From Desulfobulbaceae bacterium (GTDB taxonomy: Bacteria; Desulfobacterota; Desulfobulbia; Desulfobulbales; Desulfobulbaceae): DNA of 64,000 nt. Location of the stretch: contig JAAYIE010000084.1 of NCBI GenBank assembly GCA_012744275.1, positions 24,344 to 88,343 on the forward strand, read 5' to 3'. A model generated the notes under the pieces. The model made no database searches. It was not told the origin of the DNA and was given only the letters and a program-made list of their open reading frames with translations. The position numbers and the translations under genes are program-made. Each line of letters begins with the position of its first letter. Within the stretch, counting starts at the first letter, position 1. Below are positions 49,922-59,611 of the stretch, in pieces.

Positions 49922-49969
49922 AATGACAGGGACAGCCAAGGCTTTTCCCCTTTATTGACGAGGGCCTAA

Positions 49970-51850
49970 ATGCGCTACGATCAGAATTGGCAGACACGAT
50001 ATGAGGAGATGGTGGCCACAGCTCAGGAAGCGCTGGCGCATATGAAATCAGGCCAGCGGCTCTTTATCGGCACTGGCTGCGGCGCACCCCAGGAACTGAT
50101 TGCCGCCATGACTGCCCGTGCTCGCTCAGTGACCAATGTGGAGATCATTCAGCTGGTTACCAAGGGCGATGCGCCCTACGCGAATAAAAGACTCTCGGAC
50201 AGTTTTTCCCTCAACGCCTTTTTCATCAGCTCCAACATTCGTGAGGTGATTCAGGAGGGTTTTGGCGACTACACGCCTATACTGCTTTCGGATGTGCCCA
50301 GACTGCTGGACTCCGGCGCCATGCCCATTGACATTGCTCTTATTCAGGTAACACCCCCTGACGAACGTGGCCGGGTGAGTTTGGGTATCTCCGTTGATAT
50401 TGTCAAAAGCGCCATTGGTAACGCTTCACTCGTTATTGCCGAGGTGAACCCGAACATGCCCTGGACCCACGGCGACACCTTGGTGGATGTGTTCGACCTG
50501 GATATACTGGTGCCGGTGGACAGGCCCATACTGGAGCGAGAACTTGATCCGCCCAATGAAATTGCTGCCAAAATTGCCAAGTCGGCGGCAGCCCTTATCC
50601 CCAATGGCTCCACCATTGAGCTGGGCATCGGTAGGGTACCGGGTTATGGGCGCATCCCCCAGGTGGTGATGCGCTTTCTTGCAGAGCGTAAAGATCTTGG
50701 CTTTCACACCGAGATGATTTCGGATGCTATTATTCCGCTGGTAGAATCTGGGGCGGTTACCGGCGCGATGAAATCCATTGACCGGGGAAAGATTACCGCC
50801 AGCTTCTGTATGGGCACCAAGAAGCTGTATGACTATATTCACGACAACCCGCTCTTCAGTTTCCGGCCGACCGAGTATATCAATGATCCCGCCGTAATCG
50901 GTAAACACCGGCGCATGGTGTCGGTGAATATGGCCCTGGAAATCGATCTCACCGGGCAGGTTTGCTCGGATACGGTGGGTGGTCGTTTTCATTCCGGTGT
51001 TGGTGGCCAGGTCGATTTTAATCGTGGTGCGGCTAAGTCGGAGCGCGGACGGGCCATTATCGTGCTGCCCTCAGTAAGCCGCGACGGTACGCGCTCTCTG
51101 GTGGTGAGCGCTCTCCAGCCGGGCTCGGGCGTGGTCATTACCCGGGCCAGTGTGCACTATGTGGTGACCGAACACGGTGTAGCCTATCTGCACGGTAAAT
51201 CCATTCAGGAGCGGGCCATGGAATTGATCTCCATCGCCCATCCGGACTTTCGTGAACAGCTTTTTCGCGAGGCTGTTGCGGCCAAGTATTTGCGGCCCGA
51301 TTTGGCCCGTTTCAGCAACCGTTTCATTCTGCCGGGTGAAGAGGGTATGCGTGCTACCTTTTTGCTGAGCGATGGCACCCAGGTCGATTTCCGTTCCATC
51401 CGTCCGACTGATGAGCCGGATATGCGCGATCTTATCTATAATCTTTCACAGGAAACGATCTACTATCGTTTCATGAGCCATCAGCAGCGCTTTACGTCAC
51501 GTCAGATTCAGGATTTTGTTTATATCGATCACCGGCGCGATGTGGCGGTAGTCGCCACCCTGCCAGAAGTTCAGGGTGACCAGATTATTGCGGTGGGCAC
51601 CTATTATCTCAATGAAAGCACGAACAAGGCCGAGGTGGCCTTTGTGGTGCGCGATTCTTGGCAGGGTAAGGGGTTGGGCACCTTTATCTTCCAGCATCTG
51701 ATCAAAATTGCTAAAAGAAACGGCATTTCCGGTTTCACCGCCGAAGTATTGCGGGAAAATGAACGCATGCAAAGCGTGTTCAACAATTCGGGCCTGAAAG
51801 TGACGAGCCATCTGGAGGAGGGGGTGTATAGTTTTGATATGCTGTTTTAA
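49970..51850 (+). CDS. Acetyl-CoA hydrolase/transferase fused to C-terminal GNAT acetyltransferase domain
   Basis: CoA-transferase region (STIELGIGRVPG, ITEHGVAYLHGKSIQERA-like) plus GNAT RPTDEPDMRDL...VRDSWQGKGLGTFIFQHLIKIAKRNGI. Confidence 0.9.
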   Translation: MRYDQNWQTRYEEMVATAQEALAHMKSGQRLFIGTGCGAPQELIAAMTARARSVTNVEIIQLVTKGDAPYANKRLSDSFSLNAFFISSNIREVIQEGFGDYTPILLSDVPRLLDSGAMPIDIALIQVTPPDERGRVSLGISVDIVKSAIGNASLVIAEVNPNMPWTHGDTLVDVFDLDILVPVDRPILERELDPPNEIAAKIAKSAAALIPNGSTIELGIGRVPGYGRIPQVVMRFLAERKDLGFHTEMISDAIIPLVESGAVTGAMKSIDRGKITASFCMGTKKLYDYIHDNPLFSFRPTEYINDPAVIGKHRRMVSVNMALEIDLTGQVCSDTVGGRFHSGVGGQVDFNRGAAKSERGRAIIVLPSVSRDGTRSLVVSALQPGSGVVITRASVHYVVTEHGVAYLHGKSIQERAMELISIAHPDFREQLFREAVAAKYLRPDLARFSNRFILPGEEGMRATFLLSDGTQVDFRSIRPTDEPDMRDLIYNLSQETIYYRFMSHQQRFTSRQIQDFVYIDHRRDVAVVATLPEVQGDQIIAVGTYYLNESTNKAEVAFVVRDSWQGKGLGTFIFQHLIKIAKRNGISGFTAEVLRENERMQSVFNNSGLKVTSHLEEGVYSFDMLF

Positions 51851-51935
51851 AATTGCTTTACTGTCAGACAAAGCGAACATGCTCCTGAGCATGGGCATTG
51901 TTGATCTGCTAGCAATAAATAGCTGACTGGCGAGC

Positions 51936-53123
51936 GTGTTAGATCCAGATACAGGCAAACAACCTGAGCGCCGGGCTAAAATAGCCGCCCGTTTCAAAGC
52001 CCAGGCCCGCTTCTGCAGGGCTGCATTTCCCCCATCTCTCTTATATCACCACATCCTTGAACATCTGGGTTGCCGTCTGCTCAAGGATGATGACTTTGCC
52101 GCTTGGCTCTTGGCCGCATCTTGCCAGAGGGCATCGTTTGACGTGCCCCTTCTGTTCCTTGCCGCCCTGCATGCACGCGTGCTGGGTCACCATCCGGCAA
52201 CGCGGGCCCTGGCTGCGTACTACCCCAGTGCTGGTGGTATGCAGGATGCAGGTGGGCCGGCCTTTGCCCGGGCACTCGCACAAGCGGTGGATTTGCTGCG
52301 GGATGAGCTGGCAACCTTTATTGCTTCCTACCCAGTGCAAACCAATGAGGGTGCGCGGGGTCTGTGCTGGCTGCTGCCATTGGCCTATACTGGGTGGAAG
52401 GCAGTGCATCTGGTTGAGTTGGGGGCAAGTGCCGGTTTGAATCTGGTGGCTGAGCAGCGCTGTTATGTACTGGTCAATATTGGTGACACCAGCAGCTGTG
52501 GCCGCTATCTTTTTGGCCAGGGTCAGGATGAGGCATTCAGGATACAGGGTGAAGGCTGTTTTGTGGCGCCGGGCATGGGCTCTGCAGTACAGGTGCTCTC
52601 CCGCCATGGCTGTGATCTGTCGCCTGTTCTGCTATAAACAGAAGCAGAGATGCGGCATCTTGCCGCCTTTGTCTGGGCAGACCAGCCCGCCCGCATGCGG
52701 ATGCTGCTACAGGGGATCAAGGCGGTTTGGCGCAACAGCCAGACATCTGCCCCAGTACATCTGCAGACCTGCAGGCTACCGGAGGGGTTGCCGTTTTTTT
52801 TACAAGGTTTGAAAAAAACATTGGCTCCCACGGTGCTCTATAATACGTATCTGGGCGCGTATTTGCCTGACAGGGGCCGATCTCTGCAGGCGCACTTGGC
52901 TCAGTGGGCACAACAGCAGCCGGGATCCGTGCTTTGGCTCCAGTGGGAACATCTGCCCGGCAAGAGGCCGCCTGAATTCGGCTGGCTCGGCTGGAGAGCA
53001 GATCTGTGGCAGAATGGGGAATACCGAAGTTGGCTTTTGGCCTGGGTGCATCCGCACGGCAGCCAAGTTTTTTGGCTTCCTGGTCTTAAGGGCTGGAGAG
53101 ATTTCTGGAGGACAGAACGATGA
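51936..53123 (+). pseudogene. DUF2332-like gene interrupted by in-frame TAA at 52635..52637
   Basis: ORFs 51936..52637 and 52650..53123 are in the same reading frame; reads ...HGCDLSPVLL*TEAEMRHLAAFVWADQPARM... Confidence 0.75.
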
Positions 53124-53152
53124 AGCGTGTATGGAAATGACTCCACTGCTTT

Positions 53153-53275
53153 ATTGCAACTGCAACCAGGACGCTCTTGTGCCGGTTGGGTTAAATACAG
53201 TTTGGAGCTTTTGATGCAGGCTAGCCCTGTATCTGCCTCGCCTCTTTGTTTTCACCTTTGAGCTGTAATTGGAAT
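53153..53275. repeat. Interspersed inverted-terminus element, diverged copy G (~123 bp)
   Basis: ATTGCAACTGCAACCAGGACGCTCTTGTGCCGG...TCACCTTTGAGCTGTAATTGGAAT. Confidence 0.45.
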
Positions 53276-53376
53276 AAGGCACAACTCTTCGTCACCATGT
53301 ACAACGACCTGGCTTTAGTAACCAGAGATCGACTGCGGGCCAAGGCACAGGCTACAATTTCATCTGGGGAGAGGTA

Positions 53377-54279
53377 ATGCAGATCAATCTGAACCAGCTG
53401 CGCTGCTTTTACACGGTGGCTCGCCACGGCAGTATGCAGGCGGCGGCGGAAAAGCTCTTTGTTTCGCCCTCTGCAGTCACCATGCAATTGAAGAAGCTTG
53501 AGGAAGCTTTGGAAATGAGGCTTTTAATCCGCCAGCGTGGCAGGATCGGTCTGAGTCAGCAGGGTCAGGAACTCTATACCCATGCTGCCAAGATTTTTGA
53601 GCTGGTAGAAAACCTGGAAAGTATCCTGACAAAGCAGGCTGACAGTAAAGCTGATATCCGCGTCGGCATCCACCATGTTCCAGCCCAGTATGTAATGCCG
53701 GCCCTCCTTGCCCATTGGCGGCGCACCTGCCCCACACTGCGGATTCGGCTGATTTTAGGTACCCAGGCCGAATCCCTGCGGCGCTTGCGACAGGGAGAAA
53801 CAGATTTGGCCTTTGTTGCTGAGGCAGGCGCGGTGCCAGAATGCCGCATTGTTCCTTTCTTCAGGGAAGAATTGAGCTTGGTGGCTGCGCCATCCAGCAT
53901 GCATATTCGTGGGAGCTGTATTAGTGTAAAGCAACTCAACGGCATTCCTTTTTTTCTGCAGCAACAGGGCACTGGCCTTCTTTCTGCTATTACAGCTTAT
54001 TTTGATCGATACGGAATACGTCCTCAGGTACTGATGCAGGATATCAGTGGTGATATCATTAAACAATTTGTAGCCCGGGACGAGGGCTTGGCCTTTCTTG
54101 CCGGTTATACTATACAAAGAGAAGTGGCAGATGGCGTGCTCAGGGTAGTGGATATTGCAGAAGGAGGGCCAGGCATGCAGCTCAATATGTTGGCACTCGC
54201 TGGGGTACAAAATCCCCAGATTGAGCTTGCGCTCTCATCCCTGGCCTCTTTTTCTTTGCCACCCGTCAGCCTCGGTTGA
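53377..54279 (+). CDS. LysR-family transcriptional regulator
   Basis: MQINLNQLRCFYTVARHGSMQAAAEKLFVSPSAVTMQLKKLEEALEMRLL. Confidence 0.95.
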   Translation: MQINLNQLRCFYTVARHGSMQAAAEKLFVSPSAVTMQLKKLEEALEMRLLIRQRGRIGLSQQGQELYTHAAKIFELVENLESILTKQADSKADIRVGIHHVPAQYVMPALLAHWRRTCPTLRIRLILGTQAESLRRLRQGETDLAFVAEAGAVPECRIVPFFREELSLVAAPSSMHIRGSCISVKQLNGIPFFLQQQGTGLLSAITAYFDRYGIRPQVLMQDISGDIIKQFVARDEGLAFLAGYTIQREVADGVLRVVDIAEGGPGMQLNMLALAGVQNPQIELALSSLASFSLPPVSLG

Positions 54280-54317
54280 ATCAAGAACAGTAACACTGGC
54301 GCTTCTGCTCTTGGGAA

Positions 54318-54365
54318 TATTTTCCGAAGCCAGCATGGAGAGCGCTTTAATGCGGGATGGGAATA
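54318..54365. repeat. Interspersed inverted-terminus element, partial copy H
   Basis: CCAGCATGGAGAGCGCTTTAATGCGGGATGGGAAT matches the right halves of copies E and (inverted) F; left end unclear. Confidence 0.5.
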
Positions 54366-54477
54366 ATTTTTCTTGTCAAGAAGGCACTTCAACCTAACTG
54401 TATGGTTGCTGTACAATTTTTTTACAGACCGATAGCATTCTGTTGCTTCGGTAAATTCCTTAAAAAAGGAGAACACC

Positions 54478-54876
54478 ATGAAATTGTTTAGTAAAATTTT
54501 GGAAAAACTTGGCTTCAACAAAAGCGCTCAGGCAGCTGAAACCTCGACTCTGCCGCAGGGCCCTGCAACTCAGGCACCACCTGCTGCGCCTGCCGCTGCT
54601 GGCCAGGCCATACCCAAGGTGGACGTAGTTGCACAGTTGGAGGCGCAAGCTGCAGCCAATCCGCAAAAACTCAACTGGAAGGTATCCATTGTTGATCTGT
54701 TGAAGCTTTTGGGCCTGGATTCCAGCTTGGATGCGCGTAAGGAACTGGCGGTGGAGTTGGGTTGCCCCCCAGAAAAAATGAATGATTCTGCCCAGATGAA
54801 TATGTGGCTCCATAAAACCGTTCTGCAGAAACTGGCAGACAATGGTGGTAATATCCCTCCTGAGCTGCTGAACTAG
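54478..54876 (+). CDS. DUF3597-family protein
   Basis: VDVVAQLEAQAAANPQKLNWKVSIVDLLKLLGLDSSLDARKELAVELG. Confidence 0.88.
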   Translation: MKLFSKILEKLGFNKSAQAAETSTLPQGPATQAPPAAPAAAGQAIPKVDVVAQLEAQAAANPQKLNWKVSIVDLLKLLGLDSSLDARKELAVELGCPPEKMNDSAQMNMWLHKTVLQKLADNGGNIPPELLN

Positions 54877-54972
54877 AATTGTATTTACGATAAGGCGCTT
54901 TCGGTTTCACCCGCAAGGGTGGAACTGGAGGCGCTTTTTAAAAATGGATGGCAAGTCCTCGACCTGCCCTGA

Positions 54973-55035
54973 TCCCAATTCCACATTAAAAGTACTTTAA
55001 GTGTCTGGCATCTTTGTTCTGGAACTGGAATGGGA
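54973..55035. repeat. Interspersed inverted-terminus element, short copy I (63 bp)
   Basis: TCCCAATTCCACATTAAAAGTACTTTAAGTGTCTGGCATCTTTGTTCTGGAACTGGAATGGGA. Confidence 0.65.
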
Positions 55036-55227
55036 TGTCTCGTTCTATTCGTTCTATGGGAAGGTTTTAGCGGCAAACCTTGAAACGAACGAGTTGAAAT
55101 CCGTTCAGGCCCAATACAGCAGGCTAACGCCCATGGTTGAAGCTTTTGCTGACCTGTTTGCCAAAAGCGGTGCCTTGCCGCAGGTTTTCTTTGCAGCCGC
55201 CCAAAGGTACGGCAAACAGCAAGTGCT

Positions 55228-55629
55228 TTACCCCTGCCGAGCCTTGATGCAGGCTTCGTCAATGCGATCGCGGATATAGGCCAGCCGTTTTTCGCTGGCC
55301 GTTTCCATATCAAAACAGATGGCGTCTTCACCCAGTAAACCGCCGGGCACAAAATCGCCTTGCTCGTCCGGGTCGCTCACCAGGTCCTGATAGAAACAGA
55401 CCGACAGCCAGCGTGGCTCGTCTTCAATTACATCCACCATCACAAAAAGCTCACGTTGCTGCTGGGCCGGGTGTTTGGCCCTGAGGGAATAGGTGATGCC
55501 CGGCCGGGAAATGAACTGCAGTTGCACGCCCTCCATCTGGTCCAGGTGCTGCTGCAGACTGATGAATGCCTCTTTATTGCCCTCAGTCGTGGCTTGCCAC
55601 GAGGCAAGGAAATCGTTCAACTCGTGCAT
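55228..55629 (-). CDS. Hypothetical protein
   Basis: MHELNDFLASWQATTEGNKEAFISLQQHLDQMEGVQLQFISRPGITYSLRAKH...; ATG at 55629. Confidence 0.7.
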   Translation of the reverse strand: MHELNDFLASWQATTEGNKEAFISLQQHLDQMEGVQLQFISRPGITYSLRAKHPAQQQRELFVMVDVIEDEPRWLSVCFYQDLVSDPDEQGDFVPGGLLGEDAICFDMETASEKRLAYIRDRIDEACIKARQG

Positions 55630-55650
55630 GGTCTTCCTCCATAAAGCAGT

Positions 55651-55673
55651 ACGGGCCGGAAGATCCGGCCCGT
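55651..55673. other. Perfect GC-rich 10-bp stem-loop
   Basis: ACGGGCCGGA-AGA-TCCGGCCCGT; no U-tract. Confidence 0.7.
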
Positions 55674-55698
55674 TGGATACCAATAGGGTGTGCGCTTT

Positions 55699-56184
55699 TT
55701 ATTTAGCTGCTTCGCGCGCTTTTTCCTGCTCCAGTAATTCGCCCAGAATTTTTGTAGTTTCACCCACTACCCTGATACAATGCTGCCTGCGGCTTTCCGG
55801 GTTGGTGTAGAATTCCTTCACCTGATCCCGGTTGAGCCAGTCCACCTGGGCAATGTGCTCGCAGCTGATGCCTTCGTACTTGCCACTGCACAGTTCTTCA
55901 AAGGCCTCCACCATTTTGCGGGTGGCAGCCCACATTCTCGGGTTTTCTTTTTCATCCAGACTGCTGCGGCTGTACAATGCGCCAATGATGGCGGCAGCGC
56001 CCACCAAAGCGCCGCAGGTTTTGCCGCAGCCGCCAATACCGCCGCCAAAAGCGCCAAGCGCCTTGATGGTATCCGGCTCATTCAAACCAAGTTTTTCCAG
56101 CCCCACCATGGCAACTGCCTGGCTGCAGTGCATGCGGGCCTTGAACAGTTCCTGTGCCTTTTCGCGCATTTCTTCAGGTTTCAT
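55699..56184 (-). CDS. C_GCAxxG_C_C family protein
   Basis: MHCSQAVAMVGLEKLGL, GAFGGGIGGCGKTCGALVGAAAIIGAL, C-terminal RRQHCIRVV. Confidence 0.9.
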   Translation of the reverse strand: MKPEEMREKAQELFKARMHCSQAVAMVGLEKLGLNEPDTIKALGAFGGGIGGCGKTCGALVGAAAIIGALYSRSSLDEKENPRMWAATRKMVEAFEELCSGKYEGISCEHIAQVDWLNRDQVKEFYTNPESRRQHCIRVVGETTKILGELLEQEKAREAAK

Positions 56185-56286
56185 TGAATCCTCTGTGTTT
56201 GACGGAATATGCGGGGTATACTTCTGTGCGAAGGTACTGTATTTTAGATGGCCTTGCATCACATTTGCCTGTTTCTGCTGAATCCC

Positions 56287-56934
56287 ATGTCTGCACTGGT
56301 TGTATTTGATTTTGAAACCTCCGGCCTCAAGCCCAGCCAAGGCGCCCGGGTGATTGAGATCGGCGCGGTGCTGGTGGAGGATGGCGCAATCCGCGCCCGC
56401 TTCCAGCGCTTGGTGAATCCTGGGTTTGCGGTGAGTCCTTTTATCACCAGTTTTACCGGTATCAGTAATGCCATGCTGAGGGAAGCGGCAAATAGCGCCG
56501 AGGTGCTGCCCGAATTTTGCGAATTCTGCGGCAATTTGCCGCTGGTGGCGCACAACGCCCGGTTTGACCGCGCCTTTTTGCAGGCAGAACTGGCCCGGCT
56601 GGGCCGGAGCAGCGCCAATATCTGCGCTTGTTCCATGTTAGCTGCGCGTAGAATCCTGCCGGATGCGCCACGCTACCGCTTGCAGGTATTGGCGGAACAT
56701 TGTGGCTTATCCATGCGCGGCTCCTGGCACCGGGCCCTGGCCGATGCCGAGGTAACAGCCCTGTTGTGGCTGTATATGGAAGAGCGGCTGCGCCAGCAGT
56801 ATGGCCTCAAACAAATACCCTTTGCCCTGATGGAAGCACTGACCCGTTTGCAGCGGCGGCAGGTGGCATCCTGGCTCCGCCTGCAGGCTGCGCAGCAGCA
56901 AGCAGGCCTTTTTGGTCTAGGGGATGCCGCATGA
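56287..56934 (+). CDS. 3'-5' exonuclease (DnaQ/epsilon-like)
   Basis: LVVFDFETSGLKPSQGARVIEIGAVLV, HNARFDRAFLQAEL, HRALADAEVTALL. Confidence 0.92.
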   Translation: MSALVVFDFETSGLKPSQGARVIEIGAVLVEDGAIRARFQRLVNPGFAVSPFITSFTGISNAMLREAANSAEVLPEFCEFCGNLPLVAHNARFDRAFLQAELARLGRSSANICACSMLAARRILPDAPRYRLQVLAEHCGLSMRGSWHRALADAEVTALLWLYMEERLRQQYGLKQIPFALMEALTRLQRRQVASWLRLQAAQQQAGLFGLGDAA

Positions 56935-57245
56935 TTGCAGATGATGATATGCAGGAATTGACCGTTCGAGGCCGCCTGCGGGTTCTGCTAAGTAATGGCT
57001 GGCATACGCTGCGCGAGCTTTCCCAGGCATTGCACCAGAGCGAAAAGGAGTTGATCAGCCATTTGGAGCACCTGCGCCGCAGTAAAGGTTCAGACAAGGC
57101 GGTTTTTGAAGTGGATGCGCCAATTTGCCTGCAATGCGGTTTTCATTTCAGCACCAGGGAGCGCCTGCAGCAACCTGGCCGCTGCCCGCAGTGTCGTGCA
57201 ACCCGTATCAGCAAGGCGCGTTACCGGCTGCGGCCCGGCGCTTAG
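56931..57245 (+). CDS. HTH regulator-like protein with C-terminal zinc ribbon
   Basis: LRELSQALHQSEKELISHLEHL...CLQCGFHFSTRERLQQPGRCPQCRATRI; ATGA overlap with exonuclease gene. Confidence 0.8.
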   Translation: MIADDDMQELTVRGRLRVLLSNGWHTLRELSQALHQSEKELISHLEHLRRSKGSDKAVFEVDAPICLQCGFHFSTRERLQQPGRCPQCRATRISKARYRLRPGA

Positions 57246-57317
57246 TTTCATTTCAACATACTTTCTGCATCGACTTCCCCTGTATTTTCCGCAACAGAAT
57301 CATTCTGCGCAACTGCC

Positions 57318-58226
57318 ATGCCATATCTACTCCTCACTCTGACCGCTCTGATCTGGTCTGGCAATTTTGTGCTGGGTCGGGGCGTGCAGGGTATTATTCC
57401 CCCGCTTTCCCTTGGTTTCTGGCGCTGGCTCATTGCCCTGATTGTCCTCGCACCCTTTGCCTGGCCGCATTTTTGGCGGCAGCGCGCGCTTATCCGTCAG
57501 CATGCCGCTCTGATCAGCCTGCAGGGGCTCTTGGCAGTCACGGGTTTCAATACCCTGCTCTATGTGGCAGTGCAGTACACCACGGCCATTAATGCGGTGC
57601 TGGTCAACTCCATTACCCCTATCCTGATTGCTTTATTTGCCTGGCTGCTGCACCGCGAAACCCTGCGGCCTCGTCAACTGCTCGGTATTGTCCTTTCCTT
57701 TGGGGGGGTGCTGCTTATTCTGGCACGGGGTGAGGTGTCCCAGTTGCTGGCCCTGTCCTTTAATCGGGGCGATATCCTGGTGTTGCTGGCAGCCAGCGGT
57801 TGGGCAATCTATGCCGTGACCCTGCGGCAGTTGCCTAAGGATCTGCACCCATTCGCCTTTCTCTTTGCCATCAATGCGATTGGGCTGGTTGGGCTTTTGC
57901 CACTGTATTTGCTGGAGTTACAGCAGGGCCTGCGCATCCCCATGGCAGGGCCGGTGCTGCTGGCCATTGCCTATGTGGCGTTATGCGCCTCGGTGTTGGC
58001 ATTTTTGTGCTGGAACTATGCGGTGCGGGTTGTGGGCGCTAACCGGGCCGGGCCTTTTGTCCACCTGATGCCGGTATTCAGCACCATTCTGGCGATCGTA
58101 TTTCTCCATGAAGAACCGGCCTGGCACCAGGCAAGGGGTGCAGCTCTCATCTTTACCGGAATTGTACTGGCAACGTATAAGATTGGGCGGTCAAAAGGGA
58201 AGCAATTTTCTGCGCATGAAAGGTAA
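57318..58226 (+). CDS. EamA/DMT-family transporter
   Basis: ALIWSGNFVLGRGVQGIIPPLSLGFWRW; 10 TM-like segments. Confidence 0.9.
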   Translation: MPYLLLTLTALIWSGNFVLGRGVQGIIPPLSLGFWRWLIALIVLAPFAWPHFWRQRALIRQHAALISLQGLLAVTGFNTLLYVAVQYTTAINAVLVNSITPILIALFAWLLHRETLRPRQLLGIVLSFGGVLLILARGEVSQLLALSFNRGDILVLLAASGWAIYAVTLRQLPKDLHPFAFLFAINAIGLVGLLPLYLLELQQGLRIPMAGPVLLAIAYVALCASVLAFLCWNYAVRVVGANRAGPFVHLMPVFSTILAIVFLHEEPAWHQARGAALIFTGIVLATYKIGRSKGKQFSAHER

Positions 58227-58260
58227 GCACTCAAGCACAACAGGTGGATGACAGCTCTAT

Positions 58261-59154
58261 CTATTTTGTCTGTACAGCCAAATTCGAGCCTTGCTTCCTG
58301 CGAAACAGTTCCCCGAATGCTGCTCCTCCTAAAATGAGGACAGCCCCTGCTGCCTGCAGAGGGCTTAGGACTTCTCCCAAGAGCGTAACTGAATAGAATA
58401 GGGCAGACAGCGGCTCAAGATAGCCCAGAATCGCCACCGTTTGCACTGGCATGGCAGCAATGGAGGAAAAGTAAAAGTAGCAGCCAACACCGGTATTGAT
58501 AATACCCAGAAAAAGTATTGGCATAATGTCTTCTGGCGCGAGATTAAGTGAAACGCCCTGTTTTAGAACAATAAAAAGGCCGACAGTACACAGGCTAATG
58601 ACCAGTTGCCACATCGGGTTTTCCATTCCTGTGATGTTTGTGGCCTTTTTGTTGAAGATCACCATAAAAGCGTACATGAAGGCTGATGCTATGCCAATGA
58701 GTAAGCCCCAGGAGAGTGTTCCCTGCAGGAAGGCATGGGCATTAACGCAGAGCATGCCCAGAATAACAGCAAAAAATCCAAGCGTCTTGATGGCGGTTAT
58801 TTTTTCGTTGAAAACAAGCGGAGACAGCATCATAACCAGTACTGGCCCGCAGTAGTAGGCAAGGGTTGCAATGCTGACGCCTATCTGCGTATAGGCTTCA
58901 AAGAGCAGCATCCAGCTCGTACCCATGGCAATACCGGAAATCACCAGATAAAAAAAATGCAGCTTATTACGCCAAAAGCGCAGCTCCTGTTTGGAGAAGA
59001 TAAAAACAAGAACGAGAAATAGGCTGCCAATAACTGTTCTGGTAAAAACTATTTCGTAGCTGGTCAAAGAAATACGGTTGGCGACAACTCCATTGGATCC
59101 AAACAGGAGCAAGGCAACGATATATTTTGCAAGTGCCTGGTTCTGCAAAGTCAT
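58261..59154 (-). CDS. EamA/DMT-family transporter
   Basis: FGSNGVVANRISLTSYEIVFTRTVIG; polytopic; FLGIINTGVGCYFYFSSIAAMPVQTVAILGYLEPLSALFY. Confidence 0.9.
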   Translation of the reverse strand: MTLQNQALAKYIVALLLFGSNGVVANRISLTSYEIVFTRTVIGSLFLVLVFIFSKQELRFWRNKLHFFYLVISGIAMGTSWMLLFEAYTQIGVSIATLAYYCGPVLVMMLSPLVFNEKITAIKTLGFFAVILGMLCVNAHAFLQGTLSWGLLIGIASAFMYAFMVIFNKKATNITGMENPMWQLVISLCTVGLFIVLKQGVSLNLAPEDIMPILFLGIINTGVGCYFYFSSIAAMPVQTVAILGYLEPLSALFYSVTLLGEVLSPLQAAGAVLILGGAAFGELFRRKQGSNLAVQTK

Positions 59155-59217
59155 AGCTCTTACCGGTCAGTTGGGAGATTTGTAAGCATCAGGTTACGCT
59201 TGATGCTCCCAATATGT

Positions 59218-59556
59218 TTACACCTCGTCCCAGTCAATCTCCTGCAAGGCTGCACCCACTTTTTCCTGCACTTGGCGCTGGAGCTGATCGGAAAGGTCCT
59301 TGTCCAAGGCGTCGCTTTCATCATAGGCAAAGACTTCAATTGGTTTGGCTGTGCCAAAACCGTCGTAGATGGCCACATCCGCATAGAGTTCAGCCTCGGG
59401 ATACTGCGTTTCCAGCCATTCTGAAGCTATTGTCCCTTTAAGTGCGGCCAGGAGTTCTGCCCGCTCATTGATATCCACCTTGGTGGCAGGACCAAGTTCC
59501 TTCTTGATGGCTCCGGTGTAGACGACGTCTGCGACAACGATTTTGACAATGCTCAT
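59218..59556 (-). CDS. Hypothetical protein
   Basis: 112 aa ORF, MSIVKIVVADVVYTGAIKKELGPATKVDINERAELLAALKG. Confidence 0.65.
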   Translation of the reverse strand: MSIVKIVVADVVYTGAIKKELGPATKVDINERAELLAALKGTIASEWLETQYPEAELYADVAIYDGFGTAKPIEVFAYDESDALDKDLSDQLQRQVQEKVGAALQEIDWDEV

Positions 59557-59611
59557 ATCTGTTTCCTGAAGAAAGGATTGGTCAATATTCTACTTAGTTA
59601 GCCAGTTTGAA

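Noticed and set aside
52635-52637. Recoded stop (selenocysteine/pyrrolysine) in the DUF2332-like gene
   Set aside because: Codon is TAA, not TGA or TAG; no recoding signal identified
55651-55673. GC-rich hairpin as a Rho-independent terminator
   Set aside because: Perfect stem but no U-tract on either strand; kept only as a stem-loop
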